Counted from the first letter of the stretch, positions 1 to 15,000 are shown. The stretch is 64,000 nt of DNA from Gordionus sp. m RMFG-2023 (GCF_954871325.1 NC_088777.1:48647366-48711365); one strand, 5' to 3'. Notes: generated by a model from the sequence alone, not told the origin. Numbers and translations are program-made.

Positions 1-1368
1 AAGTAGACAGGCAAGCATCAAAATTAAGAACAATCATAAAGATTATTCGCAATTCTTTTACAAAGACAAATATTATGCAAAATGTGTGCTCCTCCCTACT
101 TCCCCCTATGAAATATTTAAAATTAAAATTAGACACATCCTACAGATGGAATAGCTCTTATTTAATGGTCGAAAGAGCTATTAAAATGAGAAGGGCTATT
201 GATGAAGTTGTGACTCAGATGTATGATGATATATCTGATATCGAAGAAAGAAAACTGAGCGAAGTAATATAATTTTATTTACTAATTATTATTTTTTATC
301 AGGATGATTGGACTACTTTAATAAACATACAAAACAAATTAAAGACTTTTTTTGATTTTACCGAAGATATATGTGGTGACACATATCCTACCCTAAATCT
401 TGTCATCCCTTTCTATGTTTCTTTAATCGAACATTTAAATTCATTTGATCTCGATTTTATAAACTCTATCAGTGCGATTGAGAAAATAGAAACTTATTAT
501 AACTTAACAAATATTCACACTATAATATCAACAATACTGGATCCTAGACTAAAAATGGAATTTTTTGAGCAACTACCAACTACATATAACATAGACACGA
601 CAAATCTATTAGAAAAATTTAAAGATGTATATAATGATTACAAAATAAAATATATCAAATCAACATCAGTTAACCCAAAATAGTACAGTCGAACATGGAT
701 AGAATTTTTAATCAAAATAACATCGCATCAGTACGTGAGGTGGAGACATATCTTAACGAAATAAGAGAGATTGCATGGGGATCGTTTTCCTGTGTTGTCG
801 AAAATGGCAACTGATATATTGTCAATTCAGGGATCTTCGGCTTTATGTGAGCGGTTGTTCTCAATAGGAACAAATATGATAATGAAAAATAGAATGTCTT
901 TGAAGAAGGAAACTATTAGAAAGACTTTATGCTTAAATTTATATTTTTGTGTATTATTTTCTATTTTTATAAAATGAGATTATTGTACATTTTTAGAAAA
1001 TTTTAATAAAATTAGAATATTAGATTGAAGAAATAGTTTAAATATCTTTTTATAAGCAATTCTAATTCTAAAAATCGAATATTTTGGTCAATTTGTTTTG
1101 TTAACGTTATATGAAATCATTGGGTTTTATTTCGTTTATTTTCTATAAATTTTTATATTTTAATGACAATTAGTTTAGAGAATCCTTAAAAGTGTCATCT
1201 TTAAACATCTGTAAAAATTTTTTTGCAAAATATAAGCTTTAGAAAAATTTTCGAATCGAATATTCGACGAATCGAATCGAATATTCGACTAATCGAAACG
1301 AATAATGATTTTATTATTCGTACGAATACGAATAGCGCAATTATTCGATTCGTTTTTTTGTAGGCCTA
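1..1368 (+). mobile_element. hAT DNA transposon, 3' part, decayed transposase
   Basis: The reading frame is open from the window edge and encodes a hAT transposase, including the motif SYRWNSSYLMVERA. It continues after a 39-nt intron (264-302, GT...AG; joins SE to DDWTTL) through YPTLNLVIPFY and ILDPRLKMEFF, to an in-frame stop at 681. A stretch from 695 is in another frame. From 771 the original frame returns and gives the C-terminal hAT dimerisation region (SIQGSSALCERLFSIG). The right terminus is probably at 1361-1368: read from the end inward it is TAGGCCTACAAAAAAACGAA, like known hAT ends, next to a stretch of AATCGAATATTCGA repeats (1244-1350). The left end lies outside the window. The copy has at least one stop and one frame change, so it is inactive. 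Family assignment rests on motif similarity seen by eye. Confidence 0.85.
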
Positions 1369-2732
1369 ATTTCCAGGCATCATTTTTTTTTCTTTCTTTT
1401 TTTTATTAATTTTAATTTCAAATATGCTAAAAAAAAAATTATAAAATAAAGCGCATTTCAATGACTGAACTATAAAATTAAGTAGGTTATTTATTTTTTT
1501 TTTAATATTTTATTGGAAAATAATAATTTGAGTTTCCGTATCGTAAGTGTGCAGTAAAAATTTTCAGTTATAAGCATATCTTTTTTTCTCCAGTATTTTA
1601 ATACTTTACAATATTTTAATGGATTTTTCAGAAAATTTACTTCCCCCTCCCCCTTTTATTTTAGTCGTATTAGCAGATAGAACAAACTATTATTTAATAA
1701 TTTATCAGTAAAGAATAAATTTATTCAGCCACACTAAACCTCTGTCCAGATCTAATATATTCATAAATACCCCACCACTAGCCCAAATCAACCCACCTAC
1801 CATATTTTAAAGGTAATAAGTAATACATTTATTATAATTAATTAGATAAATTCTCCTTGTAGTTCAATTTTTATGTGCATTTAATAAATATTAGACACGA
1901 CGGGTTTTTAAATAAAAAATTAACCATAACTAGTGTTGTTGAACGGTTTCGATTTGGTCCTATTTTTTAAAAAACGATCAACTTCAATATTTTAGACAGA
2001 AAAATATTGCTTAAAAGCCTCGAGATTTTCGTTAATAAATCGTCTAAACGTTTGTGCTATCTATGATCAAAGTCTTCAGGCTCGCTGGATAAAATATTGA
2101 GTTAGCCGTTTTGAAAAATGGGCTCAGATTGAGCCGTTTAAAAACACTTTACTAGCTCGTGCGTTAAATTCTGCAAAAGTTTTCAAGAAGAAGAACCGGG
2201 AGCCAGAGAAGTGCCGCATCTAAAAATTGATATTCTAATACACTATTATACTTTGATTAAATATTAATATTAAAATTGAAAAATGAAAAATGAAAAATGA
2301 AAAATGAAAAAGTAAACATATGTCCAAATTGAAGTGTTTTTTTTTAAAGTCAGTGTTTATTTTATATTAAGAATAAGAACATTAAATTAGCGGGGGTTTT
2401 TTTTTTAATTTAAAAATCTGATTTTATCAGAAATGTGCTTCAGCATGTTTAGAAATCAGGATTGAGAATCTGAACCTTCGAAATTTTGCTCAACCCAAAG
2501 TTTTTTTTATCTAAAATTCTTGTCATTTAAAAAATAGTTCAATAATTCAAGGCAAAATTCTCTAAAAATGGCGGAGTAGGTTTTCTACATATGCTAGTAT
2601 ATAGGTTTTCTAACATAACCAGAATATAAAAACGAACTCAAAAGATAATTTAAAGTAGAAAAAAATGACTGAAAAATACAACCTTTTCCATAAAAATATT
2701 AGTAATTTTTTATATTATATTTTTCTTATGAC
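1369..2732. other. Non-coding AT-rich stretch, likely twitchin-like intron
   Basis: No coding region is visible. It contains one copy of the GAGCCG palindromic MITE (1931-2150), a short (AAAAATG)n run at about 2278-2310, and at 2380-2480 a fragment resembling one arm of the palindromic MITE family seen at 10.4, 12.8 and 18.3 kb. Confidence 0.6.
1931..2150. repeat. MITE, GAGCCG/TGTTGTTAAACGG family, copy 1
   Basis: An imperfect palindrome of about 220 bp. The left end reads TAGTGTTGTTGAACGG and the right end is its approximate inverse (CCGTTTAAAAACACT). Inside are the family hallmarks: CAATATTTTAGACAGAAAAA, CTCGAGATTTTCGTTAATAA and ATATTGAGTTAGCCG. Related copies lie near 10.1, 35.6, 43.5 and 44.1 kb. 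Confidence 0.7.
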
Positions 2733-3032
2733 CTATGACAGATATTTTAGCGTGTTCTTCCACTTTTCCTATTTCGTTTTCGATTCTTATCTCGTAAGCT
2801 CCTTCATCTTCCATTTCGCTTTCCTTTATTAGCAACTCTGTTGTGTAAATGTCCTCTTGTGATGTAACGCTTTCCGTGATGGTTGTATGAGAATCGCTCT
2901 CAACCCTATCCCCGTCTTTGTACCATTCGACCGTGGCGTGGGGCTTCGATTCGAATGTCACGATGAGTTTGAGAGACTTCTTTTTATGGATCGTTTGATC
3001 TTTAAGATTATCGGCTGTAATCGTTGGTTTTT
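2733..3032 (-). CDS. Exon: complete Ig (I-set) domain
   Basis: 300 nt, phase 1 at both ends, bounded by an acceptor ending ACAAG and a donor AG|GTCATA. It encodes one Ig domain: PTITADNLKDQTI, then VEWYKDGDRVE (core Trp), then LLIKESEMEDEGAYEIR (the D.G.Y motif; Ile instead of the usual Cys in the F strand, as is common in intracellular muscle Ig domains). It is the last exon of this gene recognised before the left edge. Confidence 0.88.
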
Positions 3033-6000
3033 CTTGTATATTTTTGAGAGATAAAATTTTTATGTTAAATACGCAGTATTTAAAATTGAAATACGCAGTC
3101 GCAGTATTTGATCAAAATACGCATATCGAAATATGCAGTATTTAATTGAAATAAGCAATATTTAATCGAAATACGCAGTATTTAATGGAAATAAGTAATA
3201 TTTAATTGAAAAACGTAGTGTTTAATTGAAATAAGCTATATTTAACTGAAATGCGCAGTCTCAGTATTTAATTGAAAAACGCAGTGTTTAATTGAAATAA
3301 GCTATATTTAACTGAAATGCGCAGTCTCAGTATTCAAGTGAAAAACGTAGTTGTACCAAATTTATAATTAAAATATTAGGAGTTTCACAATATTTACATT
3401 AAAATTTTTAAAAAAATCGTCCTATAAATTAATTTTTTTTTCAAACAAATTTCAGGAATGCAAAATCAAGCTTTCGAATAGAGATCCGAATAACCCGGCC
3501 CAACCCAAATTCCCGAACCCAAAATCCGACCCGGGTGCGAAATATTTTTTTTATTTCGGATCGAGTCGGGAAAATGTCTTTGTAGATCGGGATTGATCAG
3601 TAAAATACGGATATAATTTTATGTTCGATTTTAATCATTTTGTTAAGATATTTGGTTACTTAAAAGGAAGAAAATTTCGCGCAACATTTAAATAAAATTA
3701 GTCAAAAGAAAGAAAAATTCTTATTTTTAAAATGTTTGTGCGGGATTATTATCTCTGTACGGCCCCTAATTAATGGATAAAAAAAATCCGTTATAAAGTG
3801 GTTCTTTCTTCATAACCATGTTGTAAGGGGTGGTCATCCTAGAGATTAAAATAGATAGGTTATCAAGAAATTGCACTACCAAAACTTTTTCCCACATTTT
3901 TTAATATTGTTCTGGGAGTGAGGATTATAAAACATTTTTGCGAATCGCTATTGATTATATTATTAAAAGTTATACTAAATTTGTCGGAAATCGATATTTT
4001 GTCGGACGGTGGACTGGGGCGAGACGGACCACAGATATTGTAGGCTATAATCCTATATACGTATGAATCGGTTTGGGTGACCTGTTTATCTTCATAAGTG
4101 GTTTCCTGTTATATATTGATTAAATTAACATAATAAATATTTATAAGGAGCATATATATTGGTTGGACTTTTGTGTACTATGGCTTTTAATTAAAGCGAT
4201 TTGAAAATCTCACAGAAATGGGAAAATTATTTGTACTTAGTGACTCATCAAACAGAGATTTTTGTATATATTCAAATCATTGAAATTATGTTACATTTGT
4301 ATTGTTTATATGTAGTTAAAGTCAACCTTCTTACAATATTAGTGCTTGGTGATCAAAGATTCCATTTATAGATTAAAATCTTAACAATCAAATCTCTTAC
4401 CTAATTCTGGACACAAAAAGAATATCCGTGTAACTTGTATTAAACTATCTATTCTACTATTCCATAGCAACACAAAATACTTTCTTTTACTAAAGTATTA
4501 AATAAATATGATGAATTTTATAATTTTGAAGTTTAAATTTGATGCTTAGATTAATAATAATTATTATTTTTTATACGTAAGAGCAATATTAGAAAAATAG
4601 CAAGAGTTGTTAAAACTACCAATTTTAACTTTTTTATGAATTAAAATAAAGAGTTCCCAGAAATTAAAAGAACTTGAACGAATTTTAGATATATAAATAA
4701 CTAATTCTTTTGATGACTTTATAAAATAAGAGTAAAAAATGTGCTTATATTTGAAAAATTTGTGCAAAAATAATTATGCTCTTATTGTCAAGGAACATAT
4801 TTAGATATATGTAATGGTTGTCATTGTCTATTAAGTACGACCTGGGAGGGGGTATATTCTATTTGCTTTTATATATATATTTTAGAACCCTGCAATCCTC
4901 GCATATCATTTTCCATTCCTGTTCCGATTGGGTGTACATCTTTCTCTCTATCTTGAAACCTATGACGGGAAAATCTTTATCAACTTTATCCGAGGGTTTC
5001 CATGTAATAACGATAGAAGTTGCCTTAACTTCTTTAACGCTCGGTTTTCCTGGCGGTTCTGGAAGTCCTGATTCAAAGTGAGAAAGGGAAAAAAAATAAG
5101 TTTTATGTTGAATTATACTTATTAATTTTGTATACTAACGTTAGATTGATATTTTTTTTAAAAATTGCGTCGAAATATTAAAGATTTAATTTATATTATG
5201 AAAAATATAATGTGGAGAAGAAAACCCACATATTTGGATATTATTATATAAGATGTAACCGTAACTAAACTATTGAAGTGCTCTGCAATCCCAGAATTAT
5301 GCATTAAGATATTATATTCAATTTTCATAAAAAGTAAATTACTAAATAAATTACGCATAAATACTGGGGGTGGAGGGTGGGGTGAAAGTTAATAAAAAAA
5401 AGCCCTTCATATCTTTATTCTTTATATAATATATAAATGTGGTTGTTTTCATTTGATAATTAACGGGTTGTAAATTTATCCTAGAAATATATTAACTAAT
5501 CAGTGCCCTTATTATCATATTAGTGACCTTTTTTTCTAGCTTTAAATAAGACACATAATTTAGAGAAATAAAATTTCGCTTAAAATGCTTTAATTTGTGA
5601 CATTACTTTGTGTATCTAAGTAAGTCGTAGAAATGGCTATGCCGTAGTTATTGCTGACTTCGCAACTGTATTCCCCGCTATATTCTTTGGAAAGCTTTTT
5701 GATTTCGATCCAAACTTTGCCGGATGAAGCCTCGAAATGAATCTCGTAATCGGTTCTTTCCTCTGTAGACAGAACCTTTTCATCCCTTTTTGTGAGTTTT
5801 ATAGTTTTGTAGTAAATTATTTTTATCGCTTGGGGAAATCAGTAAAAAAGAATTTAGAGTTCTAACTTTTTATATAGATAAAGAGTTCAAAATATAAATA
5901 AAACTTCATCCATTTTATCTTGAAAGGTTGAGTTCCGGTTACTTTGCCTTCAATGATTATCGTTTTTTCTTCGGACTTTAAAATCAAAAAAATATATTGT

Positions 6001-9000
6001 AAATAAAAAAAAAAATCTCATAATAGTATAATGGAAAGGTGGGACATTTGAATTTTTATAAATATTTTAAAAAAGTGGTGAAAATAAGTGTCTAAAACTA
6101 TCACGTTAAGAGCAGCCCAGGCCCAGTCCGCGCAGTGGCGTATTTAAGGGCTTTTATGGGGGAACATTATGTGAAATATATTATTTAGTTTATTGAGAGA
6201 ACACTGTGCTATTTTCTTTTTCTCTATGTCCCTTAAAAAATGAATTTGAACTTTAAAAAAAAACCTATAAATCGTATACTTCATTTACCTTGGAACTTAA
6301 TTCTTCGACGAACACGGGTTTTTCGCCTTCTTCGCCTCTCTTCGCGGCGGCGCCGGCTTGCGTCAAATATTTTTGTTAAAAGATATAAATATATATACAC
6401 ATTAAAAAAATTTAAAAACTATATAGAGAGAGCGGTGATCTTAGAGAAGGGGGAAGGGATTTCGTTTGAGCCTGAAATGTTTAGTGACGGTTTGGCGGAC
6501 ATATGGTATTAAAGTTGTTTTCTAATTCTTCTGTTATTTACAAATTTTTTTAATATTTATATATCATTTCCATATTTCTGTTTAAAAAAATTGTCAAAAA
6601 GTTTTTTTTTATTTTTGTTAAATGAAGTTATATCAGGATTGATTAATGACAAAAAAATAAATTATTAGTTTAAAAAATAGGGAAGTGAGACCATTGTCAT
6701 TTTAGATATATCTATATTAATATTAATATTAATTATCTAAAGTTTATTTTCTAAATAATTATGTGAAAGATAGGAGATAAGAATCCCTGTAAGCCAGACC
6801 CCGCAACTGGCCGCCTTTTTTTTTTAAACATATATATTATACATATCAAATCAATTGGAAATTTTTAGAATGCCGCTATAATTATTCAAAAAGAAAATTC
6901 TGGGTCGATCTGGGAGGTAAGTGAAAAAAAAACGGACGGCTTAGTATTAAATAAGCTGATGCGGACCAAAAATGTTCAAATATATGCAGGCCGGGGTGAA
7001 AATATAATTATTTAAAATCCGGTCCGGCTTCATAATTTAGACCTCTTGCATGTCTCTTAGAATAGAATAGAATAGAATAGAATAGAATAGAATAGAATAG
7101 AAGTTATTTTAGGTCCGAATTTATCACGTAGATGTACAAGGACCCATCCTAGGAGGTTTATATATATTTCTCAATTTACATGGATAATAAGCATCTTGGG
7201 AGCTTTCGCCGTATTTATTTTTAGCTGTGCAAGTATACAAGCCATGATCCTTTTCATCGGGATTCTATATAAAGTTGTTTTAAAACATAAATATTATTAT
7301 AAAATTAAATAATAACTATTTTAAAGCTTGATTCTTATTATTTGATTTGTACGATTAAATTATTATAAAATTATATATTACGTATAAACTGGCAATAACT
7401 TTATTTATCATTATGATAACTTTGTAAATGTCATAGATTGATTCAAATCACGTTATGGATACTCATGAATCGAGTTATATTATTATATCTTCAAAAAAAA
7501 TGAAATCTTCGCATTAAATAATTTTATTTTTTAATAACCTTAATTTTCAAAATGGTCTTGTAAACATTTTTCCGTTCCTTGATCTCAGTAAATTCAAACG
7601 AATATCTAGTGTTTCTTTGGTCTATCAAATTACTACCGAAGTCCCAAACAACCTTCGGTTCAGGAAGAGCTTCGATTTCGTTTTCCAGGATTAACTCTAC
7701 CAATTTCTTCTTCCCTTTAGCGTCTACCTTGCTTTCAAAAACTTCGACTATTTCTGTGGGCTTGAGGAATTTGGGCATAAAGCCTTCTGTCATCAACTTT
7801 TTTGGACCTTTACGAGAACAATAATAACGAAATTTTTTTAACGAAAATGTCATTTCAGAAAAACTTTACCATTATTTTGTAAATTGGAATATATAAATAA
7901 TATTAGAAAACTGGAATTAAGTTCCCGAGATTCGATATATTATTGTCATATACACCTAATGATAAATCTGGCAAATCATTTATAGATAGGTTATTATTGA
8001 ATATAATTATTTTAAAAAAGGTACCTATCAAATTCAATCGTATATTGGCAGCGCTCTCTCCGTATGGGTTTATGGCTAAGCAACGATAATTCACAAAGTC
8101 GGCTAGAGTCGGATTCTGGTAACGATTTTATTTTATTTTATTAAAATTATTTTTTTTTAATTTTAATTTGTTTTCTTTCATTTTTCATTTTCTTATCTTA
8201 GTTTGTTTTATCTAACGTTTCTTTTCTCCATTTAACTTATCCATTTAAAATATAAAACCTGAATCACCAAGACGACTTTGTAGAAATTTTTCATGACAAA
8301 CGCGACAGTGGAATCGTATCTTTTACTTGTTATTTTATCGTTTTCGCAATACCAAGTAATGTCGGCTACCGGATTGGCTTCTACCAAGCATTCTATTATG
8401 AGCTTCAAATTGCTTTCGAGCTTCACTATCGGCTTATTATGAAACCTGGGAGGAATCCCGTGGTAAATCCTATATAATTAATTTACAAATTTTACCCATA
8501 ATAGTAATTGAAAAGTGTCTATTTACAGTTACGAGTTACATTCCTTAAAAAGGGTAATTAACATTACTAATTTTATTACGATAAAATAGATTATATTTTA
8601 CTTTGGTGGTTTTTCGTCCGTTAGTTCTGAGCGCGTTTTTTTTTGTTTAAAAAAATATATTTGGATTTGAAAATATTGAATTAATATATTTCAATTTTTT
8701 ATATTCCTTAAAGATCTGCAAAACTCGACCTAACCACAAAAAATACACCCTCGGCAAATTACAATTACTTTTTTTATTTTTCGGGATAATTCGGGGTCTA
8801 AAAAATAAAATTTAGATTTGGGAGGTGGGGGGGGGGGGAGGGTAGAAATTTTATGTGTGGATTAGGTTGTGTAATGTCGTTATGACTTACATGGAGGGAA
8901 GACAAAATAATTATAAATCAGCATAAAAAAATAAATAATCTGTTCTATTCATCTCCTTCTATTTTAAACGTTATCGTGGTTCCCTTTCTTTCCTGCTTTT

Positions 9001-12000
9001 GACTGATGGATTCCCCCTATCCCGGATCTAAGTCACCGAAATTTATCCAATATCAGGTAGAATGAGATCTGCTATTCCATTTTTAGAGCCATTTGCATCA
9101 TCAAACTATCGCAAAATGGTTCTGGTAATTTAAACTTTTCAACCGCGAGTGGCAAGGCTTTCACTACCTTCACCGGGTGATTTACCCCTAGATCTGCCAT
9201 CTGCGCCTCTATTAATACCGCTTGGTTGCTCTCAACTCTATCGCTTACCCTTCACTCGGTACCAATCTCCCTACCTTCTCTGGGTTCCCCGTAATCAAAA
9301 TAGCTCGATGTGGTCCACCACACCCAAGCCCTTTCCTATTCTGGGTTAACGGTGTCCTTCGCCACCTATCCCCTGCCGCAAAGAGAGGGAGATGTCACGT
9401 CAGTCATTCTGACTGATGTCTGGAAAATTTACCATGATGACACAGGAAAAATAAAGGAAAAGAAACGAACATTGATTGTTATTATATTTATACTGATTAA
9501 TAACTATTTCTCAGTAGCTTAAAAAAATAGATATTATAAAGCATTAATTCTCTGAATAGTAGAAATAGATTAATATATTCCTAAGACCTTTCTCCGACCT
9601 AGGTTAAGGGATGGAATTTTTAAGAAAATACGGGTAGTGGTCGGAGAAAATTATCATCTTCCTACAGAATTGGATCACAAAAAGTGGTCAACTGTGAGAT
9701 GCCTTTCCTTTCCCTTTTGCTTCTTCAAATTAATTCAAAAAAACTTATGTGATATCTTCTATAAAGGGATTTTCATTTCATTTCTTATTTTTCCTTTTTC
9801 CTATTCTATAATTTGACTGTATTAACAAGTTAGAGAAATTATATATTTTTTCGAACCAAAAGCAAGTTTATATTTCTCCTCAGTTGTTCCAGCCTTATTC
9901 CCGGCTACGATCCTGTACTGATTGGCGTCGTCGAGATTGACATCGTCAACTTGCAAACTCAGAATGTAATCCTTCCCGTCTATTATCTGCTTAATTTTGA
10001 ATTTATCGTCATTTTGGATCTTTTTGTCACCGAAATACCTGAATATTTATTTTTTTTAATTAAGATTTTTTTTAAATGCAAAATCTCCATTTGAGCCGAT
10101 TTTTCAAAACTGCGTAACTCAAATATTTTTGGCAGAAAAATACTGTCTTGGTCTCGAGATTTCTCTAATCTCTAATAGGTGCTCAAACCCTTTAGCCCAT
10201 CTATCATCAAATTTTAAGGCTAGCGTAATATTATTAAAATAAATACTAAGTTAGCCATTTTAAAAAAATGGGCTCGAATGGAACGATTCAACACTATCTA
10301 TAAGCATGGTAATTATTTTAAAACCAAAAATTAACAAATGTTATTTACATGTTACCGACAATGTGTTTTTTCAGGCAATGTGTTTATTTTCTCAAATTTT
10401 AAATCTTTTTTTTGAATGCGTTTTTTTTTATATTTAAGAATTTGATTTTACTGTATTCCATCATGGTTGAAATACCTACCCTGCATATTTCAGATTTTTG
10501 AGCTTAATATAATTTATGTATTTGTTTTTTTTTCCATAGATTTTTCATATAAAATAATAAATGGTTCAAAAATTAACGTCAAAATTATCTACAATTCTTA
10601 AGATAGGTATTCTAAACATGTAGAAATACATTTTCGATAAGATTATGTTCAAAAAATGATTTGAAGTTGAAAAAATAACTCAATGCCAAAAAAATCCATT
10701 GCTATTAACATATATATTTTTTTCTATTCTTATTTTCTTCTTTATTTCCTTTATATTTATTTTTTTTTAAATCACCTTTCTTTCTTTCGTACTTTTTAAC
10801 TTATAGATTTATTTGATTCAAATAGTTACATGAATGATAACACCGCGCGCGTATACATATTGTTATTATATATGATGTATAACTTAGGGATTTAGCAAAT
10901 ACAAGGGCTATGCTTGACCCAGGGTTTTTTTAAAACCTTAAATTCTTCTTACTTTTGAAAAACCTACTTCTTCCGGCATCATATTCGAGAGCATATATAG
11001 AGTTCTTACATTTCAGACAAATTCGCCATGAATCTCTGTTATATGAAAAATTAAGGGTACTTCAAAAGTTCAGCGTAAAATTGCCTGATATTCATATGGG
11101 TAGGTTGCTTCTAGATTTCTGTATAATCAGGTCTTTGAAAATTTTTTAGAAAAAACGTGGGTCATAAGTTTCAAAGATTCGCTAAACACAAATTGGCTAA
11201 ACTTCTAAGATATATATATATATATATATATATAAATGTCTGTTATATAAATCAAAATATTCATATATGGTATAAATATTAACGAACCATTGAATATCAG
11301 GGGCAGGAAAGGCGGAGAGTTTGCACTCGAAATATACAACGCTTCCATCTTCCGACTGCCTGACGTGCAATCTTTCGGTAAAAGTAGGTACTATATCATC
11401 TGACGTCGGTATGTATCTTTCTATAAAAAATATAGTATTCTATATGTAAATGAATACTCCTATATATATTCTAATTTACTAGTATAAATTCAAATATTTA
11501 TTTTATTAAATGATTTATTTTCTTTTATATTGTGCTCAAAAAACATTTTGAGGTTCAACCTCATTTATATCGAACATTCTTATAAATTATATCACTGTTC
11601 AAAGAAACTGCATCTTTTTTTCTTTCTTTCTTTCTTTCTTTCTTTCTACAATTACTAATTTTATTTAAAATGGATGCACACAGCTAATAATACGCATTCT
11701 TATTCCTTATTTTATTTCGAGTTCTTCATTACCATCAAATGTGATAGCCACGATTGAATTGCATTCACCATTAGCATTTCGCGCGTTAATTTGGTAGGTC
11801 CCGGCGTTTTCTACGTTCAAATCGTTGATTGTCAGCACAGACCTGTACGTATTGTTTTCTAGCCTTGATAACGTTATGTTGTATTGTCCTTGATTCTATA
11901 TATTTTTTTTTAAATATTTGGTGAAGAGATTATTAAGTAGAGAACTAATGAGACTTAAAATCAGTCATTGGTGGTGAGAAGGGTATAGGAATGAAGCATA

Positions 12001-15000
12001 TTGTATATGTTCCAGGAGAATGCGATTAGATGAAAGAATATTTAATTAGTATACCTCAAAATAATCAAATCTTTATTTTTTTAAATTCATTAGTATAGGA
12101 TGTAATAAGATTTTTTTTAAATAAATCAGCTGTCGATTCTATTTATAGATATATGTATATGTCGTATTGGGATTTGGAATCTAATTTCCATTTTAAATCA
12201 TTTATCGAGGGCGATTTTAAAAAATTAATTAAACCGGAAATGCATTTCAACATATGCAGATTATCCATCCTATGAATTTTAAATATTTTTCGCCACATGT
12301 TTTTCTTATATTTTCTTATACATGAAAAATTATATATGTAAATTCAGTATAAAATAAATTGAACAGTGTATGTATTCTATATATGCTCAAAATACATTTC
12401 CGGTCAAATCAGATTTTAAAATTTAAAAATGGCTTTCAGTGGATGATTTAAAATCAAGAAATTTAGAATCCCCAATGGATTCAATGTATTTTTTTTATAT
12501 AAACATATGTTTGTTGTATATCGGACACCATTTTGTTTATTTTTTTTTGTATTTATGATTACGGAAAATTATAATAATAATGATTTTTTTTGTTATTATT
12601 TTTTAGACTATGTCAAAACATCGAAAAATCTGATTCGATAACTGAAAACTTTCAAAATTAGTGTGCGGATGAATCCATTAATTAAAATTATACATATAAA
12701 TACAATGCAATTTGGGCAATATTATGTTTAAAAAATTATAACAGAAAATATATTTTACGATGTATAAGATATAATATATATATATGTAGCGGCTGTTTTC
12801 TCTGGGAATGTCTTATTTTTCCAAATTCAAATCATTTTATGAGCGCGTTTTTTTTTAAATTTAAATTTATCGGAAACGTATTCCATCATGTTTGGATGTT
12901 TGGAATGCCAATTCTATGAATTTCACCATGAACTTTTGAACTTAATATGATTTTATATTTAGTTTTCCAGTATATTTTTCATATATAAATTATAAATGAT
13001 TCAAAATTTAAGGGTAAAATTATCAACAATTCATAAGATAGGTATTCTATTCTAAACATGCTGGAATACATTTCTGGTAAAATCAGATTTTAAATTATAA
13101 CGTTGCCGCTTAACATTATATATATAATATCTCGTGAAATTTAATATAAAGAATCCCAACATAACCAAATAAAATAAAATATAAATTTTTTAAAAAGAAT
13201 ATTTTATAATGATATAATTCGTTGGTTCAAAATACGCTGGTTTTAGAAAATAGCAATACATTAGCTTTATTAGATATGACTCAAATAATATCTAATATAA
13301 ATATTGTTCATAAATCTTTCTCTTATTATATAATTAAAATAAAAGTGTTTAAACTTATGAAAGTTAAATTATATATTTAATATATTTTAAAATTAAACAA
13401 ATAATATATTACGATCTTTGCTTAAATTTCGAAATTTGAACGATTTTCCCTTATATAATTTTTTGTCAAATTATTTTATTTTTTGTGTATGGATGAGCAC
13501 ACTACTTTAAATCTATATTAAAACAAAATTTAAATATTCTGGTATATTTCAATTCAAAGTTGGGATCAAATGATTTGTCATCATCCCTATACTCTATACA
13601 ATATTTTACTGGAGTAAAATCAGGTCTTTCGTCTTTTAAATTTTCTAAAACGACATATACATTCATCCACTACACCTTTCACCACAAACACTCTGACCAC
13701 CACCCTTCTCCAAATCTTTTTCAATAGACACTTCTCTCCTCCGCTCAAAATGCACCCGGTCTTCCAGATACAAACTTCGATGCAGCCTTCTTTCAACCTA
13801 ATGTCCAACTCATAATCCTTAATTTAAATATTATATTATAATGATTCCTGCAATTGGAAATAAATGTTCACATCACATGGAACCTTGGTACTCTCTTATC
13901 TACTAAAAGACAAAACTCATTAATTTAATTTTAAAAAAAATTGTTTGATATCCTATCTTAGAGATAGGAATAAGAACATTAAATTGATTTTTTTTTCAGG
14001 TTAAAGTATATTTAATAAACTTTGATTTCCTTGTCGTTGAAGAACCAAACAATGGAAGGTTCTGGATCGCAACCAATGATCGACTCTATAACCATTTGGT
14101 GATCGGTCTGTTTGGCTGTAGTTTTCTTCTTGAAGAAAGGTGATACCGTCTTGCTTTCACTTCAGAAAAAAAAATTTAATTAATTTTTATCAATTGGTAG
14201 CTAAATAATACAACTATGATATCTTACTGAGGAGGGAGTGACATGATTGGAGCAAATATTTGGGCCTTTTAAACTTAAAATATTTCATCTTTTAAATTAT
14301 CAAGAAAAAAAATGTTTTGTTTTTAATGATATTTTATAAAAAAAACGTAGCCAGAATTTTCTAAAGAGGGGTGAGGAGCATTTGGGTGGCTTTTATACCA
14401 TATCATATATCTCTTCCTGTTTAACTTTAGGCCAGTTTAATGTAGACCTTTAGCTAGGTTAAGACACAAGTTACGTGGTTAACGCAGTTAACTGTACCTA
14501 AACTGATATTTATGAAAACTGGTAAATGCGTAGATTGGCTACATTTATGCTCAAGTGTTCATACTTGCTTCATATCATCTTAAATGGTAATAATAAGAGC
14601 TGGGTTTATATATATACATATACATACATATAAGGTCAAAGTTAATTTAATAAATAATTAAAATATCAAATTATATTATTAGGTCAATGAATTATTATCA
14701 TTTAATAAGCATTTTACTTGGAATCATCTTGATCGATATCTATAAAATATAAAATATATAAATTCAAATATGAGCATCCCATCCAATTTTTAATTATGCT
14801 AAAGATATGAATCATAACTTAAAAGTTATAATACAATTTTTGTTGATTCAAGCTTTCATGCTTAATTTATTATGAAATAAATAAATATAGTATATATAAA
14901 TCTTTCATTTACAACTTGGAAAAAAAAATGGCCTTAATTACCTTTTAAAATCACAAGTGAAATATTTTTTAAGCTTACTAATATGCCACTTGTAAACATT

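Larger units (their letters stand above)
11896..13609. other. Intron with two palindromic MITEs; one Ig half-exon not found
   Basis: Besides the MITEs at 12161-12485 and 12795-13100, this stretch is AT-rich with no coding signal I can defend. Domain logic requires an exon with the first half of an Ig domain here, phase 0 at both ends. Confidence 0.5.

Noticed and set aside
4818-5081. 87-codon plus-strand frame
   Set aside because: Antisense to the FN3 exon at 4889-5067, which has the clear domain signal.
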